In this document: positions 1 through 9,187 of the stretch, piece after piece
How the letters are laid out: each line of letters opens with the position of its first letter
Numbering within the stretch: position 1 is the first letter of the stretch
NCBI RefSeq assembly: GCF_019457905.1
Contig: NZ_JAHZSV010000020.1
Coordinates: 1 to 64,000 of the forward strand
Origin: Flagellimonas abyssi
GTDB taxonomy: Bacteria > Bacteroidota > Bacteroidia > Flavobacteriales > Flavobacteriaceae
Direction of reading: 5' to 3'
DNA: 64,000 nucleotides
Position numbers and translations under genes: made by a program
The notes under the pieces: generated by a model
What the model saw: only the letters and a program-made list of their open reading frames with translations
What the model was told of the DNA's origin: nothing
The model's database searches: none

Positions 1-10
1 AAACTTAAAG

Positions 11-36
11 TGGCCGGAATTTCTTCCGACCACTAG
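11..36 (-). terminator. Possible terminator hairpin downstream of the LysM gene
   Basis: Positions 11-19 and 24-32 form a nine-pair stem with one mismatch and a four-base loop. Read on the minus strand it lies downstream of the BON/LysM gene and is followed by a weak T-rich stretch. It could end that transcript or one entering from outside the window. The T-run is poor, so confidence is low. Confidence 0.35.
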
Positions 37-68
37 TGCCCCAAGGGCGCTTTTATCAATTCTATAAA

Positions 69-129
69 TGTCACATCGAGCGGAGTCGAGATGTAAATAA
101 ATAAGTTCTCGACTGCGCTCGAACTGACA
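69..129. repeat. REP-like extragenic palindromic repeat
   Basis: Two arms, about 69-94 and 106-129, are near-perfect inverted copies. The core TCGAGCGGAGTCGAGA on the left faces TCTCGACTGCGCTCGA on the right, with one mismatch in 16, and the outer ends TGTCA and TGACA also pair. The 61-base unit sits between genes. Repeats with this kind of core are scattered between genes in many Flavobacteriia genomes. I see only this copy here. Confidence 0.7.
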
Positions 130-135
130 ACGTCT

Positions 136-516
136 TTACAAATTCGGAATCTTCAAAACTTGGTCCGGATGTATAACATCAGGATTCTTTAATTGATCGG
201 TATTTGATTCGAATATCTTATTGTATTTCATCGGGTCCCCATAGTAATGCTTGGAAATCTTGCTCAAAGATTCCCCACTTTTTACAGTGTGGTATGCATA
301 TACGGAGTCATCCTCCACCGTTATATTTGCTTTAATGTCCGAAGGGTTTTCGCCGCCTATTTCTTTGATTTTGTCCCACAGCAAGTTTTTTTCATACTGG
401 GTTTTGGTCATTCCCTTTATTTTTAAAACGTCGCCTTCAACGTTTACATCGCCGTTTTTCACTTCCAATTTCTCACCTAGGTCCAATACAGGTTGATACT
501 TTGCTTTTACACTCAT
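136..516 (-). CDS. BON-LysM domain protein (Kbp/YgaU-like)
   Basis: A 126-residue protein without a signal peptide. Residues about 15-70 resemble a BON domain (alternating Val/Gly strands, then an amphipathic helix). Residues 75-125 are a LysM module ([14 protein letters not shown] at the start, [12 protein letters not shown] at the end). The two-domain layout and size match the E. coli potassium-binding protein Kbp (YgaU), a cytoplasmic K+ sensor. LysM in general binds N-acetylglucosamine polymers, so a cell-wall role cannot be excluded. It stands alone, divergent from rpsA, and uses an ATG start. The family call is firm; the ligand is inferred. Confidence 0.8.
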   Translation of the reverse strand: MSVKAKYQPVLDLGEKLEVKNGDVNVEGDVLKIKGMTKTQYEKNLLWDKIKEIGGENPSDIKANITVEDDSVYAYHTVKSGESLSKISKHYYGDPMKYNKIFESNTDQLKNPDVIHPDQVLKIPNL

Positions 517-626
517 AAGGGTACTTTTTTACAGTTAATAATTAGAACTCTCAAGATAATCAATCTGCCTTTATTTTGCCATTAAATAATTGTAATACTT
601 TTTTTGCGGAAACCTTGCTTGTATGC

Positions 627-657
627 TTTGTATATCAATAATTTAATTGTATTTTTG
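627..657 (+). promoter_or_regulatory. rpsA promoter, Bacteroidota type
   Basis: TTTG at 627-630, a 19-base spacer and TATTTTTG at 650-657 match exactly the Bacteroidota consensus TTTG-N19-TAnnTTTG. Transcription would start near 664, leaving a leader of roughly 115 bases before rpsA. Confidence 0.8.
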
Positions 658-778
658 CACCCCTTTTGGCAAGGAGGCAAGAGAAAAAAGGGAATTTAGA
701 AGATCAATTTAAAACCACTTCCGCGGTAATTGTTCAACTCTTGTAAAAACGTGGAATACAAATTTTAATCAGCAAAGC

Positions 779-2614
779 ATGGCTGAAGAAAAACAAAACG
801 TTGAGGTAGAAGAAACTACCGCAGCACCAGTAAAAGAAGAAACACAACCCCAACAAGATCCAAAGGAATTTCTTGAAAATTTTGATTGGGACAAGTACGA
901 AGAAGGAATTGAGCGCGTAGACGATACTAAGCTTAAGGAATTCGAAACACTTGTAGAGGAAAACTTTGTGGACACTGCCGATGAGGAAGTAGTGGAAGGA
1001 GAAGTTGTCCACATGACGGACCGTGAGGCCATCATTGACATCAATGCCAAGTCCGAAGGTGTAATTTCCTTGAATGAGTTCCGATACAATCCTGACCTAA
1101 AAGTTGGTGATAAAGTTGAGGTACTTATTGATATCCGTGAAGACAAGACCGGTCAATTGGTATTGTCTCACAGAAAAGCAAGAACCATTAAGGCGTGGGA
1201 GCGTGTGAACAACGCCCACGATAAAGAAGAAATCGTTACAGGTTTCGTTAAATGTCGTACCAAAGGTGGTATGATCGTTGACGTATTCGGTATCGAGGCG
1301 TTCTTACCAGGTTCTCAAATCGATGTGAAGCCTATCCGTGATTACGATCAGTACGTAGGCAAGACCATGGAGTTCAAAGTAGTGAAGATCAACCACGAGT
1401 TCAAGAACGTAGTGGTATCTCACAAAGCTTTGATCGAAGCGGACATCGAAGAACAGAAAAAAGAGATCATCGGCCAGTTGGAAAAAGGTCAAGTATTGGA
1501 AGGTGTCGTCAAGAACATTACATCTTACGGGGTATTTATCGACCTTGGAGGTGTGGATGGATTGGTACACATTACCGACCTTTCCTGGAGCCGTATCAAC
1601 CACCCGAACGAGGTTGTGGACCTAGACCAGAAATTGAACGTTGTTATCCTTGATTTTGATGATAACAAGTCAAGAATCCAGTTGGGTCTTAAACAATTGG
1701 AGAAACACCCATGGGATGCCCTTGGTGATGAAATCAAAGTTGGTGACAAGGTAAAAGGTAAAGTAGTTGTAATCGCTGATTATGGTGCATTTATCGAAGT
1801 TGCAGAAGGTGTTGAAGGATTGATCCACGTTTCTGAAATGTCTTGGAGCACTCACCTTAGATCTGCTCAGGATTTCGTAAACGTAGGTGATGAGGTTGAA
1901 GCAGTTGTATTGACCTTGGATAGGGAGGATCGTAAAATGTCGTTGGGTATCAAGCAATTGACTCCTGACCCATGGACCGATATCACTTCTAAATATCCTG
2001 TTGGATCACGTCACAAAGGAATCGTTAGAAACTTTACCAACTTTGGTGTATTCGTAGAGTTGGAAGAAGGAATCGACGGTTTGATCTATATCTCCGACCT
2101 TTCTTGGACCAAGAAAATCAAGCACCCATCCGAATTTGTTACTGTAGGTGACACGTTGGAAGTGGAAGTATTGGAATTGGACGTAGAAGGACGCAAATTG
2201 AGCCTTGGTCACAAGCAGACCACAGAGAACCCTTGGGACAAATATTCCGATGAGTTCGCTGAAGGCACAGTGCACACTGCTGCAATCGCAGAGGTTGTTG
2301 ACAAAGGAGCTACAATCAACTTCAACGAGGATATCGTTGGGTTTGTTCCACAACGTCACATGGAAAAAGAAGACGGCAAGAAACTTCAAAAAGGAGAAGA
2401 GGCCGAATTCAAGATCATCGAGTTCAACAAAGATTTCAAGAGAGTTGTGGCCAGCCACACTGCAATCTTTAGAGAGCAAGAAGATAGAAATGTGAAGGCT
2501 GCTGCCAAGAAAAGAGCTGCATCTAGTGATGAAGCCGCTCCGACCCTTGGAGATGCCAACTCACAGTTGCAAGCATTGAAAGACAAGATGGAAGCTGATT
2601 CCAAGAAAAAGTAA
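779..2614 (+). CDS. rpsA: 30S ribosomal protein S1
   Basis: S1 binds mRNA on the small ribosomal subunit and helps initiation, which matters in Bacteroidota where Shine-Dalgarno sequences are weak. The 611-residue protein has six S1 (OB-fold) repeats, each opening with a G-x-V-x-G-x-V pattern and closing with G-L-V/I-H-x-S/T-D-L-S-W. Repeats 3 to 5 are the best conserved and repeats 1, 2 and 6 are diverged, as usual. The N-terminus (about 50 residues) is acidic and the C-terminal tail is Ala/Lys-rich. The gene is monocistronic, with a consensus promoter upstream and a strong terminator directly after it. Confidence 0.97.
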   Translation: MAEEKQNVEVEETTAAPVKEETQPQQDPKEFLENFDWDKYEEGIERVDDTKLKEFETLVEENFVDTADEEVVEGEVVHMTDREAIIDINAKSEGVISLNEFRYNPDLKVGDKVEVLIDIREDKTGQLVLSHRKARTIKAWERVNNAHDKEEIVTGFVKCRTKGGMIVDVFGIEAFLPGSQIDVKPIRDYDQYVGKTMEFKVVKINHEFKNVVVSHKALIEADIEEQKKEIIGQLEKGQVLEGVVKNITSYGVFIDLGGVDGLVHITDLSWSRINHPNEVVDLDQKLNVVILDFDDNKSRIQLGLKQLEKHPWDALGDEIKVGDKVKGKVVVIADYGAFIEVAEGVEGLIHVSEMSWSTHLRSAQDFVNVGDEVEAVVLTLDREDRKMSLGIKQLTPDPWTDITSKYPVGSRHKGIVRNFTNFGVFVELEEGIDGLIYISDLSWTKKIKHPSEFVTVGDTLEVEVLELDVEGRKLSLGHKQTTENPWDKYSDEFAEGTVHTAAIAEVVDKGATINFNEDIVGFVPQRHMEKEDGKKLQKGEEAEFKIIEFNKDFKRVVASHTAIFREQEDRNVKAAAKKRAASSDEAAPTLGDANSQLQALKDKMEADSKKK

Positions 2615-2633
2615 TTAGACTTTTCAATAATAT

Positions 2634-2666
2634 AAAGCCCCGCTGGAAACAGACGGGGCTTTTTTA
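2634..2666 (+). terminator. rpsA intrinsic terminator
   Basis: An AGCCCCG / CGGGGCT stem (2636-2642 and about 2654-2660) is followed by six T residues. It lies 20 bases after the rpsA stop codon. Confidence 0.9.
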
Positions 2667-2728
2667 TGTCCCGAAAATTTAAAGAATTCCTTACTTTTGT
2701 ATTCAACCGAGTTGGTCGCACATAGCAT

Positions 2729-3265
2729 ATGAGTCAAAAAGTTCTGCTTACTTCAAAGGAAATCAACATCATACTGCACCGGTTGGCCTGTCAACTAATG
2801 GAAAATCATTTGGATTTTACCGATACCGCATTGATCGGTATTCAACCCAGAGGTGTTTTTTTGGCTGAACGATTGGTAAAGATTCTCAAAAAGGAATACA
2901 AGATCAAACATATAGACCTTGGTTTCTTGGACATCACTTTTTTTAGAGACGATTTTGGACGAGGGGAAATCCTCAAGGCCAACTCCACACAGATGAATTT
3001 TTTGGTGGAAGATAAAAAAGTGGTGTTTATTGATGATGTCCTCTATACGGGAAGAAGCATTAGGTCGGCCCTTACGGCCATCCAATCCTTTGGAAGACCG
3101 AGCAATATAGAACTCTTGACCTTGATTGATAGGCGATTTAGTCGACACTTGCCCATACAGCCTACTTACCGTGGTAGACAGGTAGATGCCATAAACGAGG
3201 AAAAAGTCAAGGTGATGTGGGAAGAAAACGACGGTGAAGATAAAGTATATTTAGTAAGCAAATAA
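2729..3265 (+). CDS. pyrR: PyrR: pyr operon regulator / uracil phosphoribosyltransferase
   Basis: A 178-residue type I phosphoribosyltransferase-fold protein. The PRPP-binding loop is VVFIDDVLYTGRSIRSAL near residues 97-114, and the N-terminal IGIQPRGVFLAERL is typical of PyrR. PyrR attenuates pyrimidine genes by binding pyr mRNA when UMP is high and has weak UPRTase activity. It lies six bases before pyrB, as expected for a pyr operon. A TACTTTTG box at 2692-2699 is a plausible -7 element, but no clear TTTG partner is seen. I did not recognise a PyrR-binding RNA loop in the short leader. Confidence 0.93.
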   Translation: MSQKVLLTSKEINIILHRLACQLMENHLDFTDTALIGIQPRGVFLAERLVKILKKEYKIKHIDLGFLDITFFRDDFGRGEILKANSTQMNFLVEDKKVVFIDDVLYTGRSIRSALTAIQSFGRPSNIELLTLIDRRFSRHLPIQPTYRGRQVDAINEEKVKVMWEENDGEDKVYLVSK

Positions 3266-3271
3266 TAGAAA

Positions 3272-4198
3272 ATGAGCGAGTTAAGTGTAAATCACTTGTT
3301 AGGAATTAAGTATCTGAACAAAAAGGATATATCGCTCATTTTTGAAACGGCAGACCATTTTAAAGAAGTGATCAACCGTTCCATTAAAAAAGTGCCCACC
3401 CTTCGAGATATTACCATAGCCAATATCTTTTTTGAGAACAGTACCCGTACAAAACTCTCTTTTGAACTCGCGGAAAAACGGCTTTCTGCCGATGTGGTGA
3501 ACTTTTCGGCAGGGCAATCTTCCGTGAAGAAGGGAGAGACCCTTATCGATACCGTGAACAATATCCTGTCCATGAAGGTGGATATGGTGGTGATGCGACA
3601 TCCCAATCCTGGAGCTGGAATCTTCTTGTCCCAACACGTGAAGGCATCTATTGTAAATGCAGGCGATGGTGCTCACGAACACCCGACACAGGCATTATTG
3701 GACTCCTTTTCCATCCGGGAAAAGCTGGGCGATGTAGGTGGAAAAAATGTGGTTATTGTTGGGGATATACTGCATTCCCGAGTGGCACTTTCCAATATTT
3801 TTGCACTTAAATTGCAAGGAGCCAACGTAAAAGTCTGCGGTCCAAAAACCCTTATTCCCAAGCATATTGAATCCTTGGGCGTTGGAGTTGAAACGAACCT
3901 AAGAAAAGCGTTGGAGTGGTGCGATGTGGCCAATATGCTCCGCGTACAGAACGAGCGGATGGATATCAGCTATTTTCCGTCCACTCGTGAGTATACCCAA
4001 CAATTCGGGGTCAACAAGGAACTGCTGAACAGTCTGGACAAACAAATTGTGATCATGCACCCGGGCCCTATCAACCGAGGTGTTGAAATTACAAGTGATG
4101 TGGCCGATTCCGACCAGTCCATAATTCTGCACCAAGTGGAAAACGGAGTGGCCGTGCGAATGGCCGTACTTTACCTATTGGCATCAAAAATTAAGTAA
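3272..4198 (+). CDS. pyrB: Aspartate carbamoyltransferase catalytic chain
   Basis: Makes N-carbamoyl-L-aspartate from carbamoyl phosphate and aspartate, the committed step of de novo pyrimidine synthesis. The 308 residues are standard length. The carbamoyl-phosphate site FFENSTRTKLSFELAEKRL and the aspartate-side motif HPGPINRGVEI are intact, as is GDGAHEHPTQALLD. It follows pyrR directly and precedes a small flavobacterial gene by one base. No pyrI regulatory chain is nearby. Confidence 0.97.
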   Translation: MSELSVNHLLGIKYLNKKDISLIFETADHFKEVINRSIKKVPTLRDITIANIFFENSTRTKLSFELAEKRLSADVVNFSAGQSSVKKGETLIDTVNNILSMKVDMVVMRHPNPGAGIFLSQHVKASIVNAGDGAHEHPTQALLDSFSIREKLGDVGGKNVVIVGDILHSRVALSNIFALKLQGANVKVCGPKTLIPKHIESLGVGVETNLRKALEWCDVANMLRVQNERMDISYFPSTREYTQQFGVNKELLNSLDKQIVIMHPGPINRGVEITSDVADSDQSIILHQVENGVAVRMAVLYLLASKIK

Positions 4199-4199
4199 C

Positions 4200-4532
4200 A
4201 TGATTTTCGACAAAGACGGGACAACAACCATTGTTTTTCAGGAAAAAACCACATTATCTGGATTTTTGGAGAACCTCAATAAGGCTTATCCCAAAATAAA
4301 GCACGACAACATTGTCATCAACCTTTTTTCATTTGACAAACTGAAGGTCAACGATATCTTGGAGTTTTTAGACCTTTCCAACACTCATAAAGCTGGTGGG
4401 CAATCCTTTGTTTTGGTGACCGATAAGTTAAGTTATGATGAAGTTCCCGACGAAATCAGTGTGGTGCCTACCCTGCAAGAGGCCAAGGACCTTATCGAAA
4501 TGGAGGAAATTGAACGCGATCTAGGAATTTGA
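4200..4532 (+). CDS. Conserved small protein upstream of rnz
   Basis: A 110-residue acidic soluble protein, starting one base after the pyrB stop and so probably translationally coupled. I do not recognise a characterised domain. Alternating strands and helices (INLFSFDKLKVNDILEFLDLS, then SFVLVTD, then SVVPTLQEAKDLIEMEE) are compatible with a small alpha/beta STAS-like fold, which is an inference. I recall equivalents in other Flavobacteriia lying just before ribonuclease Z and sometimes mislabelled as ribonuclease Z. There are no metal-binding His motifs, so it is not a nuclease itself. Confidence 0.75.
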   Translation: MIFDKDGTTTIVFQEKTTLSGFLENLNKAYPKIKHDNIVINLFSFDKLKVNDILEFLDLSNTHKAGGQSFVLVTDKLSYDEVPDEISVVPTLQEAKDLIEMEEIERDLGI

Positions 4533-4556
4533 AAGTTAAAAGTGCAAAATTAAAAA

Positions 4557-4931
4557 TTGTTTAGTTTGGCAGGTCAAAATATCATATATACCAAGAGTTT
4601 TGATTTTGCTTTGGAAATAATACGGATTACCAAGTACTTGGAAAAAGAGCAGAAGGAGTTTGTATTATCAAGACAGTTATTGAGGTCGGGCACTGCAATC
4701 GGGGCATTGGTTAGAGAGGCCGAACATGCGGAGAGTAAAAAGGATTTTATACATAAAATGTCTATTTCCTTAAAGGAGGCCAATGAAACTAGGTATTGGT
4801 TGGACCTTTTGAGAGAATCAAATTCAATCGGAAGCTTGGATTTTACCAAGGTTGATGACGAAATACAACAAATAATTCGATTATTGGCTTCTATAGTAAA
4901 GTCTTCAAAGTTGAATTATTCGAAAACATAA
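4557..4931 (+). CDS. Four-helix bundle protein (S23/23S-IVS family)
   Basis: The 124 residues match the four-helix-bundle family first noted in 23S rRNA intervening sequences. SFDFALEIIRITKYLE opens helix 1, LSRQLLRSGTAIGALVREAEHAES is the signature, and KEANETRYWLDLLRES is the third helix. There is no ATG; the start is TTG at 4557 or TTG at 4566, because the in-frame GTG at 4542 is followed by a stop codon. The gene interrupts the pyrB-rnz run, and AT-rich, partly complementary flanks (GAAAGTT at 4531, AACTTTC at 4943) suggest insertion as a unit. The biochemical role of the family is unknown. Confidence 0.8.
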   Translation: MFSLAGQNIIYTKSFDFALEIIRITKYLEKEQKEFVLSRQLLRSGTAIGALVREAEHAESKKDFIHKMSISLKEANETRYWLDLLRESNSIGSLDFTKVDDEIQQIIRLLASIVKSSKLNYSKT

Positions 4932-4968
4932 TGGGAATTTTCAACTTTCCATTTTAAATTTATCATTA

Positions 4969-5880
4969 GTGAAACTAACAGTACTAGGTTGCTATGCCGC
5001 TACACCACGAACATTTACCAATCCCACTTCCCAGGTACTTGAAATAAAGAACCATCTTTTTTTGATTGATTGCGGTGAAGGGACCCAAGTGCAACTTAGA
5101 AAGTATAGGGTCAAGTTTTCCAGAATTAACCACATTTTTATTTCCCATCTCCATGGAGACCATTTTTTTGGGCTTCCAGGGCTCATATCAACTTTTAGAT
5201 TGTTGGGTAGGGACAAAGAACTCCATATTTATGGTCCAAAGGGAATCAAACAGGCCATCACATTATTTTTGAAATTGGGCGATTCATGGACCAACTACCC
5301 CTTGATCTTCCATGAGTTGGAATCAAAAGGGTCTGAACTCATTTTTGAAGATGATAAGGTTACGGTAAGAACGGTTCCGTTGATCCATAGGGTCTATACC
5401 AATGGTTTTTTGTTTGAGGAAAAGGAGGCTCCCCGAACCTTGGATATCGAAGCAGCGAGAAAATTCGGTGTGGATAAGAGCCAGTTCAACAATATTAAAA
5501 AAGGGGTTGATGGTGTCGATAGCTACGGAACAGTAGTACCCAATAAAAAGCTCACTTTGGCCCCTCCTGCACCGAAAAGCTATGCTTTTTGTAGCGATAC
5601 CATGTACAACGAAACCGTTTTGCCCATCATTAAAGATGTGACCGTACTTTACCACGAATCCACTTTTTTAGATTCTGAGGTACATCTGTGCGAGAAAACA
5701 AAGCACTCTACATCCAAACAGGCAGCACTGATTGCAGAAAAGGCCAATGCAAAGCTTTTGATACTCGGGCACTATTCAACGCGCTACAAATCCATAGAAC
5801 TGTTCAAAAAAGAGGCGCAAGAAGTTTTTCCAGTTGTAGAATTGGCCGACGATGGCAAGGTGTTCGATTTTGATGTCTGA
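4969..5880 (+). CDS. rnz: Ribonuclease Z (tRNA 3' processing endonuclease)
   Basis: A metallo-beta-lactamase-fold endonuclease that cuts tRNA precursors after the discriminator base. The zinc motif is SHLHGDHFFGLPGL, and the later ligands are in FCSDTMY and GHYSTRYK. Length (303 residues) fits the short RNase Z class. The start is GTG, chosen because VKLTVLGCYAATPR is the conserved N-terminus. Both tRNAs in this window lack an encoded CCA, consistent with a need for this enzyme. Confidence 0.95.
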   Translation: MKLTVLGCYAATPRTFTNPTSQVLEIKNHLFLIDCGEGTQVQLRKYRVKFSRINHIFISHLHGDHFFGLPGLISTFRLLGRDKELHIYGPKGIKQAITLFLKLGDSWTNYPLIFHELESKGSELIFEDDKVTVRTVPLIHRVYTNGFLFEEKEAPRTLDIEAARKFGVDKSQFNNIKKGVDGVDSYGTVVPNKKLTLAPPAPKSYAFCSDTMYNETVLPIIKDVTVLYHESTFLDSEVHLCEKTKHSTSKQAALIAEKANAKLLILGHYSTRYKSIELFKKEAQEVFPVVELADDGKVFDFDV

Positions 5881-5946
5881 AAAAATTACAAAACTTTTAC
5901 AAATCCGTTGCTTTGAGGTGACCCTATTTTTGCCGAACTTCACATT

Positions 5947-6594
5947 ATGCAAAAAGACCTTGGCGATTACAGGAAATCTTACGAGAAAAGCGAACTGACC
6001 GAAGTATCAGTAAAGGAAAACCCCATGGAACAATTTCAAAAATGGTTCTATGAGACAGAGGCTTCAGATGGAGTTGATGAGCCAAATGCTATGACGGTTT
6101 CCACCATAGGTTTGGACGGCTTCCCAAAAAACAGGGTGGTCCTGATGAAAAAATTTACTTTTGAAGGCTTTATTTTCTACACCAATTACCACAGCGAAAA
6201 AGGTAAGGCCATCGAGGCAAACCCATCAGTATGCCTATCTTTTTTTTGGCCCAACATGGAACGTCAGGTCATTATAAAAGGTAAAGCAGAGAAAATCCCG
6301 GAAAATCTTTCGGACGGTTATTTTGAATCACGTCCGCATGGGAGCCAATTGGGAGCAGTGGTTTCGGACCAGAGCCAAGTGGTGCCGTCCCGTGAATATT
6401 TGGAGGACAAGTTGAAGAATCTTGAGCAAAAATATGATGGAAAAGAAGTGCCCAGACCTGAATATTGGGGAGGGTATCTCATAAGACCTATTTCCATTGA
6501 GTTTTGGCAGGGTCGCCCCAATAGGTTGCATGATAGAATTAGATATTCCCTACAAGAAGATTTCGATTGGAAAATAGAACGATTGGCACCATAA
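5947..6594 (+). CDS. pdxH: Pyridoxamine 5'-phosphate oxidase
   Basis: An FMN flavoprotein that oxidises pyridoxamine/pyridoxine 5'-phosphate to pyridoxal phosphate. The 215 residues include the FMN-binding KNRVVLMKKF, the YTNYHSEKGKAI segment, and the C-terminal EFWQGRPNRLHDRIRY signature. A TATTTTTG box at 5925-5932 may be its promoter -7 element, without a clear TTTG partner. It precedes sixA by 11 bases. Confidence 0.96.
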   Translation: MQKDLGDYRKSYEKSELTEVSVKENPMEQFQKWFYETEASDGVDEPNAMTVSTIGLDGFPKNRVVLMKKFTFEGFIFYTNYHSEKGKAIEANPSVCLSFFWPNMERQVIIKGKAEKIPENLSDGYFESRPHGSQLGAVVSDQSQVVPSREYLEDKLKNLEQKYDGKEVPRPEYWGGYLIRPISIEFWQGRPNRLHDRIRYSLQEDFDWKIERLAP

Positions 6595-6605
6595 AACCCA
6601 CAACA

Positions 6606-7094
6606 ATGAAACAAATTATATTGATGAGGCACGGAAAGTCCTCCTGGGATTACGATGTCTCCGACAAGGACCGCCCATTAAAGGAAAGAGGCATTAACGA
6701 CGCCCACATGGTTGCCAAGACCTTTGGACTACATGCACCTGCAATCGATTTTATATATTCCAGTCCCGCCAATAGGGCCTTGCACACCAGTATGATTTTT
6801 ATGAGGAACCTTGAATTTGATCTTTCAAAATATAAAGTCACCAATGCACTTTACGATTTTTCGGGCAATAGTGTAGAGCAATTTGTGAAAAAGCTCGACA
6901 ATAGTTTGGCCACCGTTGCAATATTCGGGCATAATTATGCCTTCACCTCGCTTGCAAATACTTGGGGAGATCAGTATATTGAGAACGTTCCCACTGCCGG
7001 ACTTGTCCATATTACATTTGGTGTGGATGAATGGTCTAAAATATTAGAAGGAACTACTAAACAAATGGTCTTTCCAAAACACTTGAAGAAATAA
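6606..7094 (+). CDS. sixA: SixA-like histidine phosphatase
   Basis: A small (162-residue) histidine phosphatase. The catalytic RHG sits at the extreme N-terminus (MKQIILMRHGKSSW), and the second His lies in AIFGHNYAFTSLAN. SixA enzymes dephosphorylate phosphohistidines on signalling proteins. The start at 6606 is preferred over an upstream in-frame TTG at 6567, because the family begins within a few residues of the RHG motif and the TTG overlaps pdxH. The stop codon abuts the ppk1 ATG, suggesting coupling; co-occurrence with polyphosphate kinase is interesting but its meaning is unproven. Confidence 0.9.
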   Translation: MKQIILMRHGKSSWDYDVSDKDRPLKERGINDAHMVAKTFGLHAPAIDFIYSSPANRALHTSMIFMRNLEFDLSKYKVTNALYDFSGNSVEQFVKKLDNSLATVAIFGHNYAFTSLANTWGDQYIENVPTAGLVHITFGVDEWSKILEGTTKQMVFPKHLKK

Positions 7095-9170
7095 ATGATT
7101 AAAACAAAGAACGAATATATAAATCGGGAAATCAGTTGGTTACATTTTAATGCAAGGGTGTTGCAAGAGAGCAAGGACCCTCGAGTCCCACTGATAGACC
7201 GACTTCGCTTTTTAGGGATTTTCAGTAATAACCTGGATGAGTTTTTTAAAGTAAGGTACGCAACGGTAAAGCGGATTGTAGATGCTGGAAAAACGGGTAA
7301 AAGTGTTTTGGGAGGTGAAAGGGCCAAGGATCTTTTGGAGGAAATCACCAAAATTGTAATCAACCAGCAGACACGTAGCCTTGAAATTTTTAAACAGATA
7401 GATAAGGAGCTGCGGGAAAAGAATATTTTCATCATCAGGGAGACCGAGGTAAATGAAAGTCAGGCCGAGTTTATTCGGGACTATTTCTTTAAAAAGGTGA
7501 ACCAGGAGTTGATGACCATCATACTGAACGACCTTACCGAGTTTCCTCTTCTAAAGGACACAGCAGCCTATTTGGCCGTTAAAGTGGTGATGAAAAACGG
7601 AACCGCCCGAAAAAAGCACAACCGATATGCATTGATCGAGATTCCCAAAGGTATCGACCGTTTCGTTGTATTGCCCAAAGAAGGGGATAAGGACTACGTG
7701 ATCATGTTGGATGATTTGATTCGCTTTTGTCTGGACAGTGTATTTACCATGTTCGATTTCGAATCCATTTCCGCCCACATGATCAAGATAACAAGGGATG
7801 CAGAACTGGATATCGATAACGATTTGAGCAAGAGTTTCATCGAGAAAATATCTTCCAGTGTGGAGCACAGAAAAATAAGTGATCCTGTACGCTTTGTATA
7901 CGATAAAAGCATCGATAAGGATACGTTACAGTTCCTAAAGGAAAAAATGGACATTATGGGCACGGATAGTGTGATTCCTGGTGGTCGTTATCATAATAGA
8001 AGGGATTACATGGGCTTCCCGAGCTTGGGGAGACATGACCTTATGTACGATAAAATTGAGCCACTTCCTGTGAAAGGACTCAGCATGAAGGGTAGTTTGT
8101 TGGATATGATCGCCCACAAAGATTATGTGATCTATGCGCCTTATCATACCTTCAGTTATGTGACCAAGTTTCTGCGAGAGGCCGCTTTGGACCCAAAAGT
8201 TCGTAGAATACAGATTACAATTTATCGATTGGCAAGCGACAGCCAGATTGCGTCCGCTTTGGTAAATGCCGTAAAGAACGGTAAGCAGGTTACCGTACAG
8301 ATTGAGTTGCAAGCTCGCTTTGATGAACAGAACAACATTGAGTATGCCAATTACTTGCAAGATGAAGGCGTAAACCTAATTTTTGGTGTGCCCGGTCTCA
8401 AGGTCCACAGTAAAATCTGCTTGGTGGAACGGGAAGAGGAAGAAGGTATCAAGCGTTATGGGTTCATCAGTACCGGTAACTTCAATGAGTCAACGGCGAA
8501 AATCTATACCGATTATACCTTATTTACGGCTCATCAGGGTATTCTTAAGGATATGAGCAAAGTGTTCGGATTTTTTGAGACCAACTATAAAATCAATAAG
8601 TATAAGCACCTGATTGTTTCCCCACATTATACCAAATCGACTTTTACCAAGTTGATCGATAAAGAGATCGCATTGGCCAAAGCAGGCAAAGAGGCTTACA
8701 TCAAAATAAAGATGAACAGCCTTACTTCCTATAAAATGGTGGATAAGTTGTACGAGGCCAGTAGAGCGGGAGTAAAGATTAAAATGATCGTTCGGGGTAT
8801 TTGCTGTCTGATTCCCGGAGTTGAGGGCATGAGCGAAAATATTGAGGCCATTAGTATAGTGGATAAGTTTTTGGAACACCCCAGACTGTTCATTTTTGGT
8901 AATGATGGAGACCCAAAAATCTATATTTCTTCAGCGGATTGGATGACACGTAATCTCGATTTTAGGGTAGAGGTTGGCTGTCCCATTTACGACCCGGATA
9001 TTAGACAAGAACTGCTCGATACGTTTGAGATATCGTGGAAGGATAATTCCAAGGCAAGGATATTTTCCGAAAAGCAGGACAACGCCTACAGGAAAAAGTT
9101 GAAAGGGCAACCCGAACTAAGGTCGCAATTTGAAATGTATGATTATTATAAGAAGAAATTGGAAAATTAG
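7095..9170 (+). CDS. ppk1: Polyphosphate kinase 1
   Basis: Polymerises ATP gamma-phosphate into inorganic polyphosphate. The 691 residues are normal length. The N domain opens with NREISWLHFNARVLQE, the autophosphorylated His lies in GLKVHSKICLV, and the C-terminal domain holds ISTGNFNESTA and SSADWMTRNLDFRVEVG. The start codon follows the sixA stop with no gap. It is the last gene of the plus-strand run that began at pyrR. Confidence 0.97.
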   Translation: MIKTKNEYINREISWLHFNARVLQESKDPRVPLIDRLRFLGIFSNNLDEFFKVRYATVKRIVDAGKTGKSVLGGERAKDLLEEITKIVINQQTRSLEIFKQIDKELREKNIFIIRETEVNESQAEFIRDYFFKKVNQELMTIILNDLTEFPLLKDTAAYLAVKVVMKNGTARKKHNRYALIEIPKGIDRFVVLPKEGDKDYVIMLDDLIRFCLDSVFTMFDFESISAHMIKITRDAELDIDNDLSKSFIEKISSSVEHRKISDPVRFVYDKSIDKDTLQFLKEKMDIMGTDSVIPGGRYHNRRDYMGFPSLGRHDLMYDKIEPLPVKGLSMKGSLLDMIAHKDYVIYAPYHTFSYVTKFLREAALDPKVRRIQITIYRLASDSQIASALVNAVKNGKQVTVQIELQARFDEQNNIEYANYLQDEGVNLIFGVPGLKVHSKICLVEREEEEGIKRYGFISTGNFNESTAKIYTDYTLFTAHQGILKDMSKVFGFFETNYKINKYKHLIVSPHYTKSTFTKLIDKEIALAKAGKEAYIKIKMNSLTSYKMVDKLYEASRAGVKIKMIVRGICCLIPGVEGMSENIEAISIVDKFLEHPRLFIFGNDGDPKIYISSADWMTRNLDFRVEVGCPIYDPDIRQELLDTFEISWKDNSKARIFSEKQDNAYRKKLKGQPELRSQFEMYDYYKKKLEN

Positions 9171-9187
9171 ATGAACTATGACTCGGC

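Noticed and set aside
734..2721. Long antisense and alternate-frame ORFs over rpsA
   Set aside because: They are shadows of the strongly conserved S1 frame and have low-complexity composition.
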